Under the pieces are notes generated by a model, which saw only the letters and a program-made list of their open reading frames with translations, did no database searches and was not told the DNA's origin. A stretch of DNA of 64,000 nucleotides from Pseudarthrobacter sp. NamE5 (GTDB taxonomy: Bacteria > Actinomycetota > Actinomycetes > Actinomycetales > Micrococcaceae), in the NCBI RefSeq assembly GCF_005796225.1, contig NZ_VAHO01000003.1:62001-126000 (forward strand), in the 5' to 3' direction. Below are positions 42,067 to 50,507 of the stretch, one piece after another. The stretch's first letter is position 1, and every line of letters starts with the position of its first letter. A program made the position numbers and the translations under genes.

Positions 42067-44457
42067 ATGAAAATCGCCATCGTTGGAGGCGGCCCCGGAG
42101 GCCTGTACTTCGCAGCCCTGATGAAGCAACTCGACTCGTCCCACCAGATCACCCTCTGGGAACGCAACGCAGCAAACGACACCTTCGGGTTCGGCGTCGT
42201 CTTCTCGGATGAAACACTCGGCGGAATCGGCAACGCGGACCCCGTCGTGGCTGACTACATGAGCCGCCGCTTTGCCCGCTGGTCCGACGTCGACGTCCAC
42301 TTTGGCGGGCAGATGATCAGCGTGGGCGGCCAGGGATTCGCAGCCATGAGCCGCAAGGAACTGCTGGAGCTGCTGCAGCGCCGGTGCATCGAACTCGACG
42401 TTGACGTCCGCTTCAGCACCCTCGCCCCTGCGATCGAGGAACTCGAAGCAAACCACGACCTGGTGCTGGCCGCCGATGGTGTGAACTCCCAGATTCGCGC
42501 CAAGTACGCCGAGGCTTTTGGCCCTGACCTGGATCCGCGCACCAACAAGTACATGTGGCTCGGTACGGACCAGGTGTTCGAAGCCTTCAAGTTCTTCGTG
42601 AAGGAAACCGAGTGGGGCGTCATGCAGATCCACGGCTACCCCTACTCGGACGAAGGCTCCACCTTCATCGTCGAGATGCACGAAGATGTGTGGCATGCCG
42701 CAGGGTTCAATGAGACCGCCGATGAGGTGTTTCCCCCCGGCGTCTCCGATGAGAAAGCCATCACCAAAATCCGATCCATCTTTGCCGAGGAGCTGGCCGG
42801 CTACGAGGTGCTGTCCAACAACTCAAAGTGGCTGAACTTCAACACCGTCCGTAACCGCAGTTGGCGCAAGGACAACGTGGTGCTGCTGGGAGACGCCGCC
42901 CACACCGCGCACTTCTCCATCGGCTCCGGCACCAAGCTGGCCATGGAGGACGCCCTCGCCTTGGCTGCATGCCTCCACGAACATCAGGACCTGGAATCAG
43001 CACTCTCTGCGTACGAGACCGAACGCCGCCCCGTTGTCGAATCCACCCAGCGCGCCGCCCAGGCGTCCTTGGAATGGTTCGAACGGATCGGCCAGTACAA
43101 AGACCAGGACGCCACCCAGTTCGCCTTCAACCTGCTGACCCGCAGTCGACGCATCACACAGGAAAACCTGCGCCTGCGTGACCCGGAATTCGCCGACGCC
43201 GTGGAACGGCATTTCGCACAGTCCCAGGGGCTTACCCAGACCGCGCCGGCCATGTTCCAGCCCTTCCGCATCGGGGAACTGGAATTAAAGAACCGCGTTG
43301 TGGTCTCTCCCATGGACATGTACTCCGCCGTTGACGGTATCCCCGGCGACTTCCACAAAGTCCACCTCGGCTCCAAGGCCCTCGGCGGCGCCGGCCTGGT
43401 GATGACCGAAATGGTCTGCGTCTCCGAAGCAGGCCGCATCACCCCGGGATGCACCGGACTCTACACAGACTCCCAGCGGGACAGCTGGAAGGAAATTGTG
43501 GACTTCGTCCACAGCCAGTCCACCGCCAAGATCGGCGCCCAGATCGGCCATTCCGGGCGCAAGGGATCCACCAAGCTCATGTGGGAGGGCATCGACGAAC
43601 CTCTGGAGACTGGTAATTGGCAGGCGGTTGGCCCGTCTGCGGTCGCCTACGGCCCCCGAAACCAGGTCCCCCTGGAGCTGGACCGCGCCGGGATGGACGC
43701 AATCAAAGAGGAATTCGTCGCCGCCACGCTGCGGGCCCAGGAAGCAGGTTTCGACCTGCTTGAAGTTCACGCCGCCCACGGCTACCTGCTGTCCTCGTTC
43801 CTTTCGCCAGTTTCCAACCGGCGGACCGACGATTACGGCGGCAGCCTGGAGAACCGGCTCCGGTTCCCCCTGGAGGTGTTCGACGCCGTCCGTGCGGCCT
43901 GGCCTGCCAGCAAGCCGGTGACGGTGCGAATCTCCGCCACGGACTGGATCGACGGCGGCAACACCTCCGACGATTCAGTGGAAATCGCCCGAGCTTTCGT
44001 TGCGCATGGCGCAGCGGGCCTGGACGTGTCCACCGGCCAGGTAGCCAAGGAGGAACAGCCGGCCTTCGGCCGCAGCTACCAAACGCCGTTTGCAGACCGC
44101 ATCCGCCACGAAGTGGCCGCCCCGGCAGGCGTGGCCGTCATCGCCGTCGGCGCCATCTCCACCTACGACGACGTCAACTCGATCCTCCTCGCCGGCCGCG
44201 CCGACCTCATCGCGCTGGGCCGCACCCACCTGTACGACCCCCAATGGACCCTGCACGCCGCCGCAGAACAGGAATACCAAGGACCCGGCGCACAGTGGAT
44301 TTCGCAGTTCCGGGCCGGCCGGCGCAAACCGCCGAGCTCCCGCACTGACGCAGTACGTCCCCGCCTCTCCCTGCTGAAGGAACCGGATACGGAAGCCACC
44401 ACACCACATCTCCGCTGGACCCCCGCGTCCGCCGCTGCACCGGTCCTGGTGAAGTAG
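42067..44457 (+). CDS. Fused aryl-CoA 5-hydroxylase / Old-Yellow-Enzyme reductase
   Basis: 796 residues with two complete flavoenzyme parts. Residues 1-395 form a class A FAD monooxygenase: IVGGGPGGLYFAALM at 4-18, DGVNSQIRAKY near 139 and NVVLLGDAAHTAHFSIGSG near 272. Residues ~400-765 form an FMN Old Yellow Enzyme barrel: PFRIGELELKNRVVVSPM, HAAHGYLLSSFLSP, NRRTDDYGGSLENR and a late LIALGRTHLYDP. This layout is that of 2-aminobenzoyl-CoA monooxygenase/reductase, which oxygenates and then reduces the ring, and of proteins named bifunctional salicylyl-CoA 5-hydroxylase/oxidoreductase. A C-terminal tail of ~30 residues looks unstructured. It is coupled to the MFS gene two bases on. Confidence 0.92.
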   Translation: MKIAIVGGGPGGLYFAALMKQLDSSHQITLWERNAANDTFGFGVVFSDETLGGIGNADPVVADYMSRRFARWSDVDVHFGGQMISVGGQGFAAMSRKELLELLQRRCIELDVDVRFSTLAPAIEELEANHDLVLAADGVNSQIRAKYAEAFGPDLDPRTNKYMWLGTDQVFEAFKFFVKETEWGVMQIHGYPYSDEGSTFIVEMHEDVWHAAGFNETADEVFPPGVSDEKAITKIRSIFAEELAGYEVLSNNSKWLNFNTVRNRSWRKDNVVLLGDAAHTAHFSIGSGTKLAMEDALALAACLHEHQDLESALSAYETERRPVVESTQRAAQASLEWFERIGQYKDQDATQFAFNLLTRSRRITQENLRLRDPEFADAVERHFAQSQGLTQTAPAMFQPFRIGELELKNRVVVSPMDMYSAVDGIPGDFHKVHLGSKALGGAGLVMTEMVCVSEAGRITPGCTGLYTDSQRDSWKEIVDFVHSQSTAKIGAQIGHSGRKGSTKLMWEGIDEPLETGNWQAVGPSAVAYGPRNQVPLELDRAGMDAIKEEFVAATLRAQEAGFDLLEVHAAHGYLLSSFLSPVSNRRTDDYGGSLENRLRFPLEVFDAVRAAWPASKPVTVRISATDWIDGGNTSDDSVEIARAFVAHGAAGLDVSTGQVAKEEQPAFGRSYQTPFADRIRHEVAAPAGVAVIAVGAISTYDDVNSILLAGRADLIALGRTHLYDPQWTLHAAAEQEYQGPGAQWISQFRAGRRKPPSSRTDAVRPRLSLLKEPDTEATTPHLRWTPASAAAPVLVK

Positions 44458-44459
44458 CC

Positions 44460-45833
44460 ATGGCCGCCGCACAGGTTACCACTTGGAGCGTGCCCAAGCG
44501 CAGCACCGGCCTTGTTCTGTTCTGCTGCTGGCTTGCCATCCTCGCGGAGGGCTACGACGTCGGTGTCCTCGGCGCCGTCCTGCCTGCGCTGGCCGAGTAC
44601 AAGGAATGGAACCTAAGTCCGCTCGCCCTGGGTGGTCTTGGCTCCTACGCTTTGGCTGGGATGCTGATCGGCGCGCTGTTCATCGGCACGCTCAGCGACC
44701 TCGTTGGCCGCAAGAAGATGCTGCTGGCCTCGATGGCCATCTTCACCCTGACCCAGGCAGGCGCAGCATGGGCTCCCACCCCTGAACTGTTTGGCCTGTT
44801 CCGCCTGATAGGCGGGCTGGGCATGGGCGGTGTCATCCCCGTGGCAGCGGCGTTGACCATCGAATACTCAGCCCCGAACAAGCGCTCCTTCAACTACGGA
44901 CTCATGTACTCCGGCTACTCGCTGGGCATCGTGGCTGCGGCCCTCGCCGCCTTGTTCGTCCTTCCCCTTGGCGGCTGGCGTGCCGTGATCGCCATCGGTG
45001 CCGCACCTGTAGTGCTCCTTCCAATCATCTGGAAGCTTCTCCCCGAATCGCTGGAGTACCTCGAGTCCAAGGGCCGCACGTCCGAAGCGAAAGCGCTGGC
45101 GGCGAGGCTTCGGATCACGGACTACGCACCGACGGCAGCGCCTGCACCTGCCATCGCGGGTGCAATGACGGAACCCTGGTGGAGGACCATCACCACCATG
45201 TTCTCCCGCAAGTACCTGCGGTCCACAGTCTTTTTCTGGATTTCGCTGTTCTGCGGACTGGTCCTTGTCTACGGACTGAATACCTGGCTGCCGAGTATCA
45301 TGAAGAAGGCCGGTTACGATCTCGGCTCATCCCTCACCTTCCTGCTGGTCTTCAGCCTCGCTTCCGCCATCGGCGGACTCCTCCTGGGCCGCGCCGCAGA
45401 CAAGTATGGCAAGAAGCTCATCCTGGTGGTGTTCTACATTCTTGGCGGCTTGGGCATCATGCTGCTGGTCTTCCCGAACACCATGGTGATCAACCTGCTG
45501 TTCGTCGCATTCGCCGGCGTTGGTTCTATCTCTACGTCCCTGGTTTTGACCGGCTACATTGCCGACTACTATCCCGCCAAGGTCCGTGGCACTGCCACTG
45601 GGTGGGCCTTGAGCTTCGCCAGGTTGGGCGCCATCTCCGGCCCCCTGATCGGGGGCTGGATTGCCGGTTCCAAGCTCCCGTTCGAGGCCAACTTCGCGAT
45701 CTTCGCCGGAATAGCGGTGCTTGCAGCCGCGGCGGTAGCGCTGATTCCCAAGCCGCAACCTGAGCCGCTGGTCCTTTCGCGTACTGCCGACGGCGATCCG
45801 GACGAAGAGGTGGCCGGGGTCGGCGCACGCTAG
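44460..45833 (+). CDS. AAHS-type MFS transporter for aromatic acids
   Basis: 457 residues, 12 membrane segments. EGYDVGVLGAVLPAL in TM1 supplies the DxD-like aspartate of aromatic acid:H+ symporters, FIGTLSDLVGRKKMLLA is motif A and RLIGGLGMGGVIPVAAAL lies in TM4. The family imports 4-hydroxybenzoate, gentisate, protocatechuate, salicylate or anthranilate. The gene begins two bases after the fused hydroxylase stop, so it is probably the uptake system of the aryl-CoA operon. The C-terminal tail is acidic. A perfect hairpin follows about 100 bases on. Confidence 0.9.
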   Translation: MAAAQVTTWSVPKRSTGLVLFCCWLAILAEGYDVGVLGAVLPALAEYKEWNLSPLALGGLGSYALAGMLIGALFIGTLSDLVGRKKMLLASMAIFTLTQAGAAWAPTPELFGLFRLIGGLGMGGVIPVAAALTIEYSAPNKRSFNYGLMYSGYSLGIVAAALAALFVLPLGGWRAVIAIGAAPVVLLPIIWKLLPESLEYLESKGRTSEAKALAARLRITDYAPTAAPAPAIAGAMTEPWWRTITTMFSRKYLRSTVFFWISLFCGLVLVYGLNTWLPSIMKKAGYDLGSSLTFLLVFSLASAIGGLLLGRAADKYGKKLILVVFYILGGLGIMLLVFPNTMVINLLFVAFAGVGSISTSLVLTGYIADYYPAKVRGTATGWALSFARLGAISGPLIGGWIAGSKLPFEANFAIFAGIAVLAAAAVALIPKPQPEPLVLSRTADGDPDEEVAGVGAR

Positions 45834-45932
45834 GAGAATCATGGTTCACAGCGCGATGTGGGGGAGTGCCTTCCCGGAGAGCGTCAGAGCCCGCACGTGC
45901 AGTTTCCGAAGGCAAGCGTTGAAAGGACCGTT

Positions 45933-45970
45933 TTGTGATGGTGTACCGATACTTCGGTACACCATCACAA
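45933..45970. terminator. Perfect 17-bp hairpin after the aryl-CoA operon
   Basis: Arms 45933-45949 and 45954-45970 are perfect complements (TGATGGTGTACCGA and its reverse) with a four-base loop. No T-run follows, as is common for actinobacterial terminators. The 340-base gap 45834-46173 shows no convincing gene; a short frame starting inside this hairpin is rejected. Confidence 0.7.
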
Positions 45971-46173
45971 TTCGGGGAGTCTCTTGGAGCTCCGGATGAT
46001 GCAACTCCTCACCGGCGCATGATGGCCACGTTCAGCGCAGTCATCCACGACGCAGATTCTGGCGGGCAAATCGACTGCACAGCCTGCCCTGACCACTTTG
46101 TCAGGGCTGTACTGAGTCTGCCTGGCAGGACCATGTTCTGCAGTACCACTAACAATCTCAAAGGGCTTTTAAC

Positions 46174-46755
46174 ATGACCAGAATGTTGATCATTGGACCT
46201 CCTGGTTCCGGGAAGGGAATCCAGGCGGAGCGGATTTCTGAGCATCTTGGCATAATTGCCATCTCCACAGGCGCCATCTTCCGTGCCAATGTGAAGGGCC
46301 AAACCCCTCTCGGCCTGACAGCCCAGAAGTACCTGGACGTCGGTAACTTCGTTCCTGACAGCGTCACCAACAATATGGTCCGCGACCGCATTAGCGAGGC
46401 CGACGCAGAAAGCGGCTTTTTGCTGGACGGCTACCCCCGGACCGTTGCCCAGGTGGACTATCTGGACCTGATCCTCGCCGGAAGCGACCGTAAGCTCGAC
46501 GTCGTCCTGGAGCTGACGGCCGACAATGACGAGCTCGTTGCCCGTCTGCTTGGTCGGGCGAAGGAAACGGGGCGCTCTGATGACAACGAAGCCGTCATCC
46601 GCCACCGCTTGGAGCTCTACAACGAGCAGACCGAAGCCGTTGTCGCAGGGTATGCCCAACGCAACATCCTTACCCAAGTCGATGGCAGTGGCGGCATCGA
46701 CGATGTCACCGAGCGCGTGCTCTATTCCTTAGGCAGGTTTGCCGGAGTCTCTTAG
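46174..46755 (+). CDS. Adenylate kinase-like nucleoside monophosphate kinase
   Basis: 193 residues, short-type adenylate kinase. The P-loop GPPGSGKG is at residues 7-14, ISTGAIFRANVKG near 31-43 the NMP-binding segment, GFLLDGYPRTVAQVDYLD near 81 the conserved DGYPR, and RLLGRAKETGRSDDNEAVIRHRL near 118-140 the short LID with its arginines. It is complete and probably active in AMP + ATP to 2 ADP. The sequence departs from usual Adk in GKGIQ (for GKGTQ). It lies beside two AMP-forming ligases, and the normal genomic adk would be in the ribosomal-protein/secY operon, so this is probably a second, pathway-linked copy. Confidence 0.85.
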   Translation: MTRMLIIGPPGSGKGIQAERISEHLGIIAISTGAIFRANVKGQTPLGLTAQKYLDVGNFVPDSVTNNMVRDRISEADAESGFLLDGYPRTVAQVDYLDLILAGSDRKLDVVLELTADNDELVARLLGRAKETGRSDDNEAVIRHRLELYNEQTEAVVAGYAQRNILTQVDGSGGIDDVTERVLYSLGRFAGVS

Positions 46756-46906
46756 TACTGTTCCCGCCGGCGATGGCGGCAATCGGCGTCATAACCCCTG
46801 GCAGAAGGCTTGACTTCGCGGCTGCCGCGACTCAGGGCAGCTGATTCTGGTCTCGGGACAGAAATTTGCCAACGGCGGAAGTGCCTAATGCGGGAGATCA
46901 GCCCCG

Positions 46907-46943
46907 GTGAAAGCGCTGGCCCGACAGGAGCCAGCACTTTCAC
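46907..46943. terminator. Hairpin between convergent adenylate kinase and thioesterase genes
   Basis: GTGAAAGcGCTGGC (46907-46920) pairs with GCCAGCaCTTTCAC (46930-46943) in 13 of 14 positions around a nine-base loop. A run of six Ts follows 18 bases later. I see nothing else in 46756-47022. Confidence 0.6.
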
Positions 46944-47022
46944 GGGTTTCCTTACATTAGGATTTTTTCGAGTCAACGGGTCCTGGATTGCCTGCCTTGG
47001 AGTGGGCCTCCGCCCCTGACCG

Positions 47023-47448
47023 CTAGGGAAGTGCTACGGCTTGGACCACGGCGACCGGCCAGGGCTGAGCTTTGGGCGAGCCAGGCGGTACGTGAGCCAC
47101 CGTTACTGTTCCGAAAGCGGCCACGCCTCCTGCCAAACCATCGTGCTGATGCCCGTAAACCTCAAAGGCGTAGGTCATGGACGTCCTGCCCAGCTTGGAG
47201 ATGCCCACCGTCGCCGTAATCCTCTGCCCGAACCACAGCTTGGCCTTGAAGTGGATCTCCTGGTGAACGCGGGGAACACTCGGGAAATAGTCAGGCAGCT
47301 TGAGGGTATGAAGGAACAGCTCCGCCTCGGCGGACTCCACCCAGCGCATCACTGCCGAATTGTGCTGGTGCCCGGACGCATCCGTGTCCACCCATTCGAC
47401 AGTGCGTTCTACGCTGGCACGGGGGCTTGTTCGGGACAAACGATCCAC
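47023..47448 (-). CDS. 4HBT-family (hotdog) acyl-CoA thioesterase
   Basis: 141 residues, single hotdog domain. VEWVDTDASGHQHNSAVMRWVESAE (residues ~18-42) holds the family's aspartate-bearing motif (DTDASGHQHNS, compare the D-x-G-H-x-N pattern of 4-hydroxybenzoyl-CoA thioesterases), and RVHQEIHFKAKLWFGQRIT near 60-78 the second block. It probably hydrolyses aryl- or acyl-CoA. This is a second thioesterase for module B, unlike the TesB-type at 39469. It converges with the adenylate kinase gene and has its own promoter region in the AT-rich 47449-47600 stretch. Confidence 0.83.
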   Translation of the reverse strand: MDRLSRTSPRASVERTVEWVDTDASGHQHNSAVMRWVESAEAELFLHTLKLPDYFPSVPRVHQEIHFKAKLWFGQRITATVGISKLGRTSMTYAFEVYGHQHDGLAGGVAAFGTVTVAHVPPGSPKAQPWPVAVVQAVALP

Positions 47449-47620
47449 GGCGGACTCCTCTTGGTTTTGGGTTTCTGAAGAAAGCAGCGTCGTGACGTAC
47501 CAAAACTAACTCTATAGTCTCTATGTCACTCTCTTTACGGTCGTCACGAGAGCAATATAAACTGTAACAAGGTGCACGCATGGCAGACACTACAAGCGAC
47601 CCCTTCGTTAGGAGACAAAG

Positions 47621-47761
47621 ATGCCTGGTTCACGTCCTGAAGAGACTACGGAAAATGCGCAGGAGCTGCGCATCGGCGCCCTACTTGACGAAGAGTTCCG
47701 ATTTGTGTTTGGAGGTACGATCCCGGTCAGTACGCCGTGGGTCGGCCTGAACTTTATGTAG
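47621..47761 (+). CDS. Possible 46-aa ORF or truncated gene start
   Basis: 46 codons beginning MPGSRPEETTENAQELRIG, with TTAGGAGACAAAG directly before ATG 47621 and a possible promoter upstream (TTTACG, 16 bases, TATAAA at 47556-47561). The good translation signals and abrupt stop suggest the 5' end of a gene whose body was lost, perhaps at the event that left the adjacent repeat. No family is recognised. The rest of 47449-48354 contains this ORF, repeat copy B and otherwise nothing I can support. Confidence 0.35.
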   Translation: MPGSRPEETTENAQELRIGALLDEEFRFVFGGTIPVSTPWVGLNFM

Positions 47762-48020
47762 GTTAATTCTGCATCCGTGCCGTGGCGTGACACTATCTTC
47801 GAGCGAGCTATCCGGCGTCGCGGCAAGCTGTGAGCTAAGCGAGGGCGTTACAAGCGCATTCGGATGAAAGGTTTAGCTGTTACCGCGGAGCTGACGGGTG
47901 CCTGGGTTAGGAGAAAACGTGTCTTGCATGTTCCGACGGCATCGTCGCCCATTTTGGACCGCCGACGCTTGCTACCGCCGGTCGCCGTCCTCATATAGCA
48001 CGCTAAATGGCCACGATCGG

Positions 48021-48272
48021 CGTCGGCGTCAGAATAGGGCAAAATTCCGTTTTATTGACAGTCACTCATGATGTGCTCAGATCCCACCCTGACAGTCGGA
48101 GGGGCAGGAAACTGAGGTGCGCGGTCCACTGAGAATCAGCGAAATATAGCCGAAACGTGGGCTTGATGTTGATCGCTGTGTGCGGGGCTGGCCATGTCGC
48201 CTCTTGCGGCTCTACAAGTGCCTGAGTACCAGATGGGAACTACGCCGACAGGCGAATCCTCGCTGGTCAGGC
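48021..48272 (+). repeat. Diverged direct repeat, copy B (about 250 bp)
   Basis: Partner of 27861-28114, same orientation. Blocks such as ATTCCGTTTTATTGACAG, CTCAGATCCCACCCTGACAG and GAGGGGCAGGA are identical, and the whole aligns at roughly three quarters identity by eye with a few one-base indels. Like copy A it lies just beyond the 3' end of a minus-strand gene. Confidence 0.75.
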
Positions 48273-48354
48273 AGCCTCAACGTCAGGGTAGGGTGTGGCT
48301 CAATCGGAACAGACTCACGAACTCTGACCTTGCCCAACTTCGGGTGGGCAGGGG

Positions 48355-49434
48355 CTACGAATTAGACAGCACCTTGGCAGGCCCGACTGAGCCGCGGTGG
48401 ATCAGTCGTGCCTCAAAGGCCGGCGCGGTGCCGGATGCTTTCCGTCCTTGAATTTGACGGAGCAAAGCATTGGCAGCGGCCACACCCATTTCATAGACGG
48501 GTTGGGCAATGACTGTCAGGGGCGGCGTGGTGAGGCGCGTCCATGCGAAGTCGTCATACATCAGGAACGAAACGTCCTCGGGGATCGAGAGTCCAAGGTC
48601 CTGAATGGCCCCCAGAACGCTGAGGGCGATCAGGCCATCTGATGCCACCACGACCGTCGCCGGATCCGGCATGCGGAGGAGTTCACGTGTGATCTTTTGG
48701 ATGGAGTCTGCATCGCCGGCGTTGAGCCGCACCAGATCGTGGGGAAACGCCAGTCCCTTGTCCGAGAATGCCCGAAACATGCCGTCCAAACGCTCGGAAA
48801 TTTGTGAAGAATCCACCTGAGTCTCAGCCTTGAACGGTGAGTCAGACTTCAAGGTGGAGATGAAGGCAATTCTGCGGTGGCCGGAGTCCAGTAGGTGCAC
48901 CGTGGACTCGTAGGAGATGCCAGCCGTGTTAACAGCGACGGTTTCTGCTGCGAGTCCGTTGGCCGCTCGATCAAGCAGGACCAAAGGCCGTCCCGACTCG
49001 TAAACGCTTTGTAAGTGTTCTGTTTCGGTCGACGACGCAGGAGCCACTATCAGGCCGTCCACCCGCTTATCCAGCAGAATCTGCACGGCGTCCACTTCCG
49101 CGGCTTGTTCCTCGTCGGTGTTCACCAGGATGACGTTGTAGCCGCTCTTTTTGGCGGTGTCGGTGATGCCTCTGGTGGCGAGACCGAAGTGCGGGTTTTC
49201 AATGTCACCAACCACCACGCCTATCGTGTGTGATTTTCCGGTGTTCATGCTGCGGGCGAGTTCATTGGGGCGGTAGGAAAGTTCCTCGGCGGCGGCTAGG
49301 ACACGCTCACGGACATCGTCGCTCACGGCCCCGTAATTACCCAGCGCCCGCGCAGCCTGTGCCTTGGAGACATTCGCTGCCTTGGCCACGTCGGCGACCG
49401 TGACATCCCGACGTCTGGAATTGTTGCTGCTCAT
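48355..49434 (-). CDS. LacI-family transcriptional regulator 1
   Basis: 359 residues. N-terminal helix-turn-helix: [35 protein letters not shown] (about residues 12-46), then the hinge [26 protein letters not shown]. The recognition helix [11 protein letters not shown] differs from the common TVSRVLN type and is shared with the second LacI of this cluster. A periplasmic-binding-like sensor domain fills the rest. ATG 49434 is taken because GAAAGG lies upstream; an in-frame start at 49467 is less likely. It diverges from the ABC-transporter operon and probably represses it; the effector is likely the transported sugar-like compound. Confidence 0.9.
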   Translation of the reverse strand: MSSNNSRRRDVTVADVAKAANVSKAQAARALGNYGAVSDDVRERVLAAAEELSYRPNELARSMNTGKSHTIGVVVGDIENPHFGLATRGITDTAKKSGYNVILVNTDEEQAAEVDAVQILLDKRVDGLIVAPASSTETEHLQSVYESGRPLVLLDRAANGLAAETVAVNTAGISYESTVHLLDSGHRRIAFISTLKSDSPFKAETQVDSSQISERLDGMFRAFSDKGLAFPHDLVRLNAGDADSIQKITRELLRMPDPATVVVASDGLIALSVLGAIQDLGLSIPEDVSFLMYDDFAWTRLTTPPLTVIAQPVYEMGVAAANALLRQIQGRKASGTAPAFEARLIHRGSVGPAKVLSNS

Positions 49435-49460
49435 TTGTGCCTTTCGGAAGGGGCCTTGAC

Positions 49461-49562
49461 GGCCCATGTGGCTTGAGTTACATTTTTACCAACCCCCATG
49501 TGAGCCCGGTCTCAACCCTAGCGCTTGAGACCGGACTCAGCAACCAAAAATCAACATGGGCC
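49461..49562. promoter_or_regulatory. Nested inverted repeats in the LacI1 / transporter control region
   Basis: Outer pair GGCCCATGT (49461-49469) and ACATGGGCC (49554-49562), perfect. Inner pair CCGGTCTCAA (49506-49515) and TTGAGACCGG (49525-49534), perfect, extended by GAG/CTC outside one mismatch. The inner repeat may be an operator or a leader hairpin; the outer could bring two sites together or shape the 5' untranslated RNA. Confidence 0.55.
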
Positions 49563-49595
49563 AATGCCCTTTCTGCTTCCACGATTGGAAAAACC

Positions 49596-50462
49596 TTGAG
49601 CACACGATTCAACTTCCGCCCGGCGGTTATGGTGGCGGCCGCAGTTGCGGCACTCCTGGCGCTGTCGGGCTGCGGGGGGTCAACTCCCGCCCAGTCCTCA
49701 GCCGATAACCCGTACGGGCTGATCCAGCCGGGCACTGTCCGGGTCGCCAGCCTGGGCGATTCGAAGCCCTACACCTTCACGGACGCGCAGGGTAACTTTA
49801 CTGGTTTCGATGTTGAGCTTTTCAAGGACGTAGCGAAGCGGGCTGGAGTGGACAACGTCGTCTTCACGGGCCAGGACTTCTCCGCGATCCTGCCCGCGGT
49901 AGCCAACGGGCAGTTCGACGTCGGCGTGGCCGCCATCGGAATCACCGAAAAGCGCAAGGAAACCGTGGAGTTTTCCAACGGCTACCTCGCCGGGTACCTG
50001 ACCGTCCTGACCACCAAGGACGCCGGCATCAAGGACGCCAACGGCCTGTCCGGCAAACGGCTTGGCGTGGTGCAGGGAACTCTGCAGGAAGCCTACGCGG
50101 TGAAGAACTTCGCCACCGCGAACCTGGTCCGGTTCCCGGACAATAACTCAGCAATCGCAGCTGTCAACAGCGGCTCAGCTGACGCCCACTTCCTCGATTA
50201 CGAAGCGGCCAAGGATTACACGGAGCAGCACGGCCTGGTCAGCGTAGCAGACATTCCATCCTTCGATGCGCCGGCAGGCTTCGCCGTTGCCAAGGACAAG
50301 ACCGCTTTCAAGGAGGCCCTGAACAAGGCCCTGGCAGAAGCCATGGAAGACGGCACCTGGAAGACCCTGTACCAGAAGTGGTTCCCGGGATCACCAATGC
50401 CTGAGCAGTATCTGCCCAAAGCCGAGCGGACGGCAACACCGGCACCCTCGGCAAGCGAGTAA
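49596..50462 (+). CDS. ABC transporter substrate-binding lipoprotein 1
   Basis: 288 residues, periplasmic-binding family 3 (polar amino acid/opine type). Signal: [23 protein letters not shown], with lipobox LSGC, so it is anchored by lipid outside the membrane. [17 protein letters not shown] near residue 70 and [25 protein letters not shown] near 107 are the family's ligand-domain blocks. TTG 49596 is preferred since GGAAAAA lies upstream and upstream codons hold the control region. It heads the operon with permease and ATPase. The homologue at 56989 is nearly identical beyond the signal peptide. Confidence 0.88.
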   Translation: MSTRFNFRPAVMVAAAVAALLALSGCGGSTPAQSSADNPYGLIQPGTVRVASLGDSKPYTFTDAQGNFTGFDVELFKDVAKRAGVDNVVFTGQDFSAILPAVANGQFDVGVAAIGITEKRKETVEFSNGYLAGYLTVLTTKDAGIKDANGLSGKRLGVVQGTLQEAYAVKNFATANLVRFPDNNSAIAAVNSGSADAHFLDYEAAKDYTEQHGLVSVADIPSFDAPAGFAVAKDKTAFKEALNKALAEAMEDGTWKTLYQKWFPGSPMPEQYLPKAERTATPAPSASE

Positions 50463-50507
50463 GCCCCTTCACGAACAAAGCCGGACACCAGCCGGCTGAA
50501 ACATAAC

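Noticed and set aside
45935..46177. Eighty-codon plus-strand frame before the adenylate kinase
   Set aside because: It starts inside a perfect hairpin, has no ribosome binding site and no protein-like pattern.
46810..47019. Short plus-strand frame between adenylate kinase and thioesterase
   Set aside because: It runs through a 14-base inverted repeat and looks like noncoding sequence between convergent genes.
47608..47826. Minus-strand 72-codon frame
   Set aside because: Opposite the signal-bearing 46-codon ORF, without ribosome binding site or similarity.
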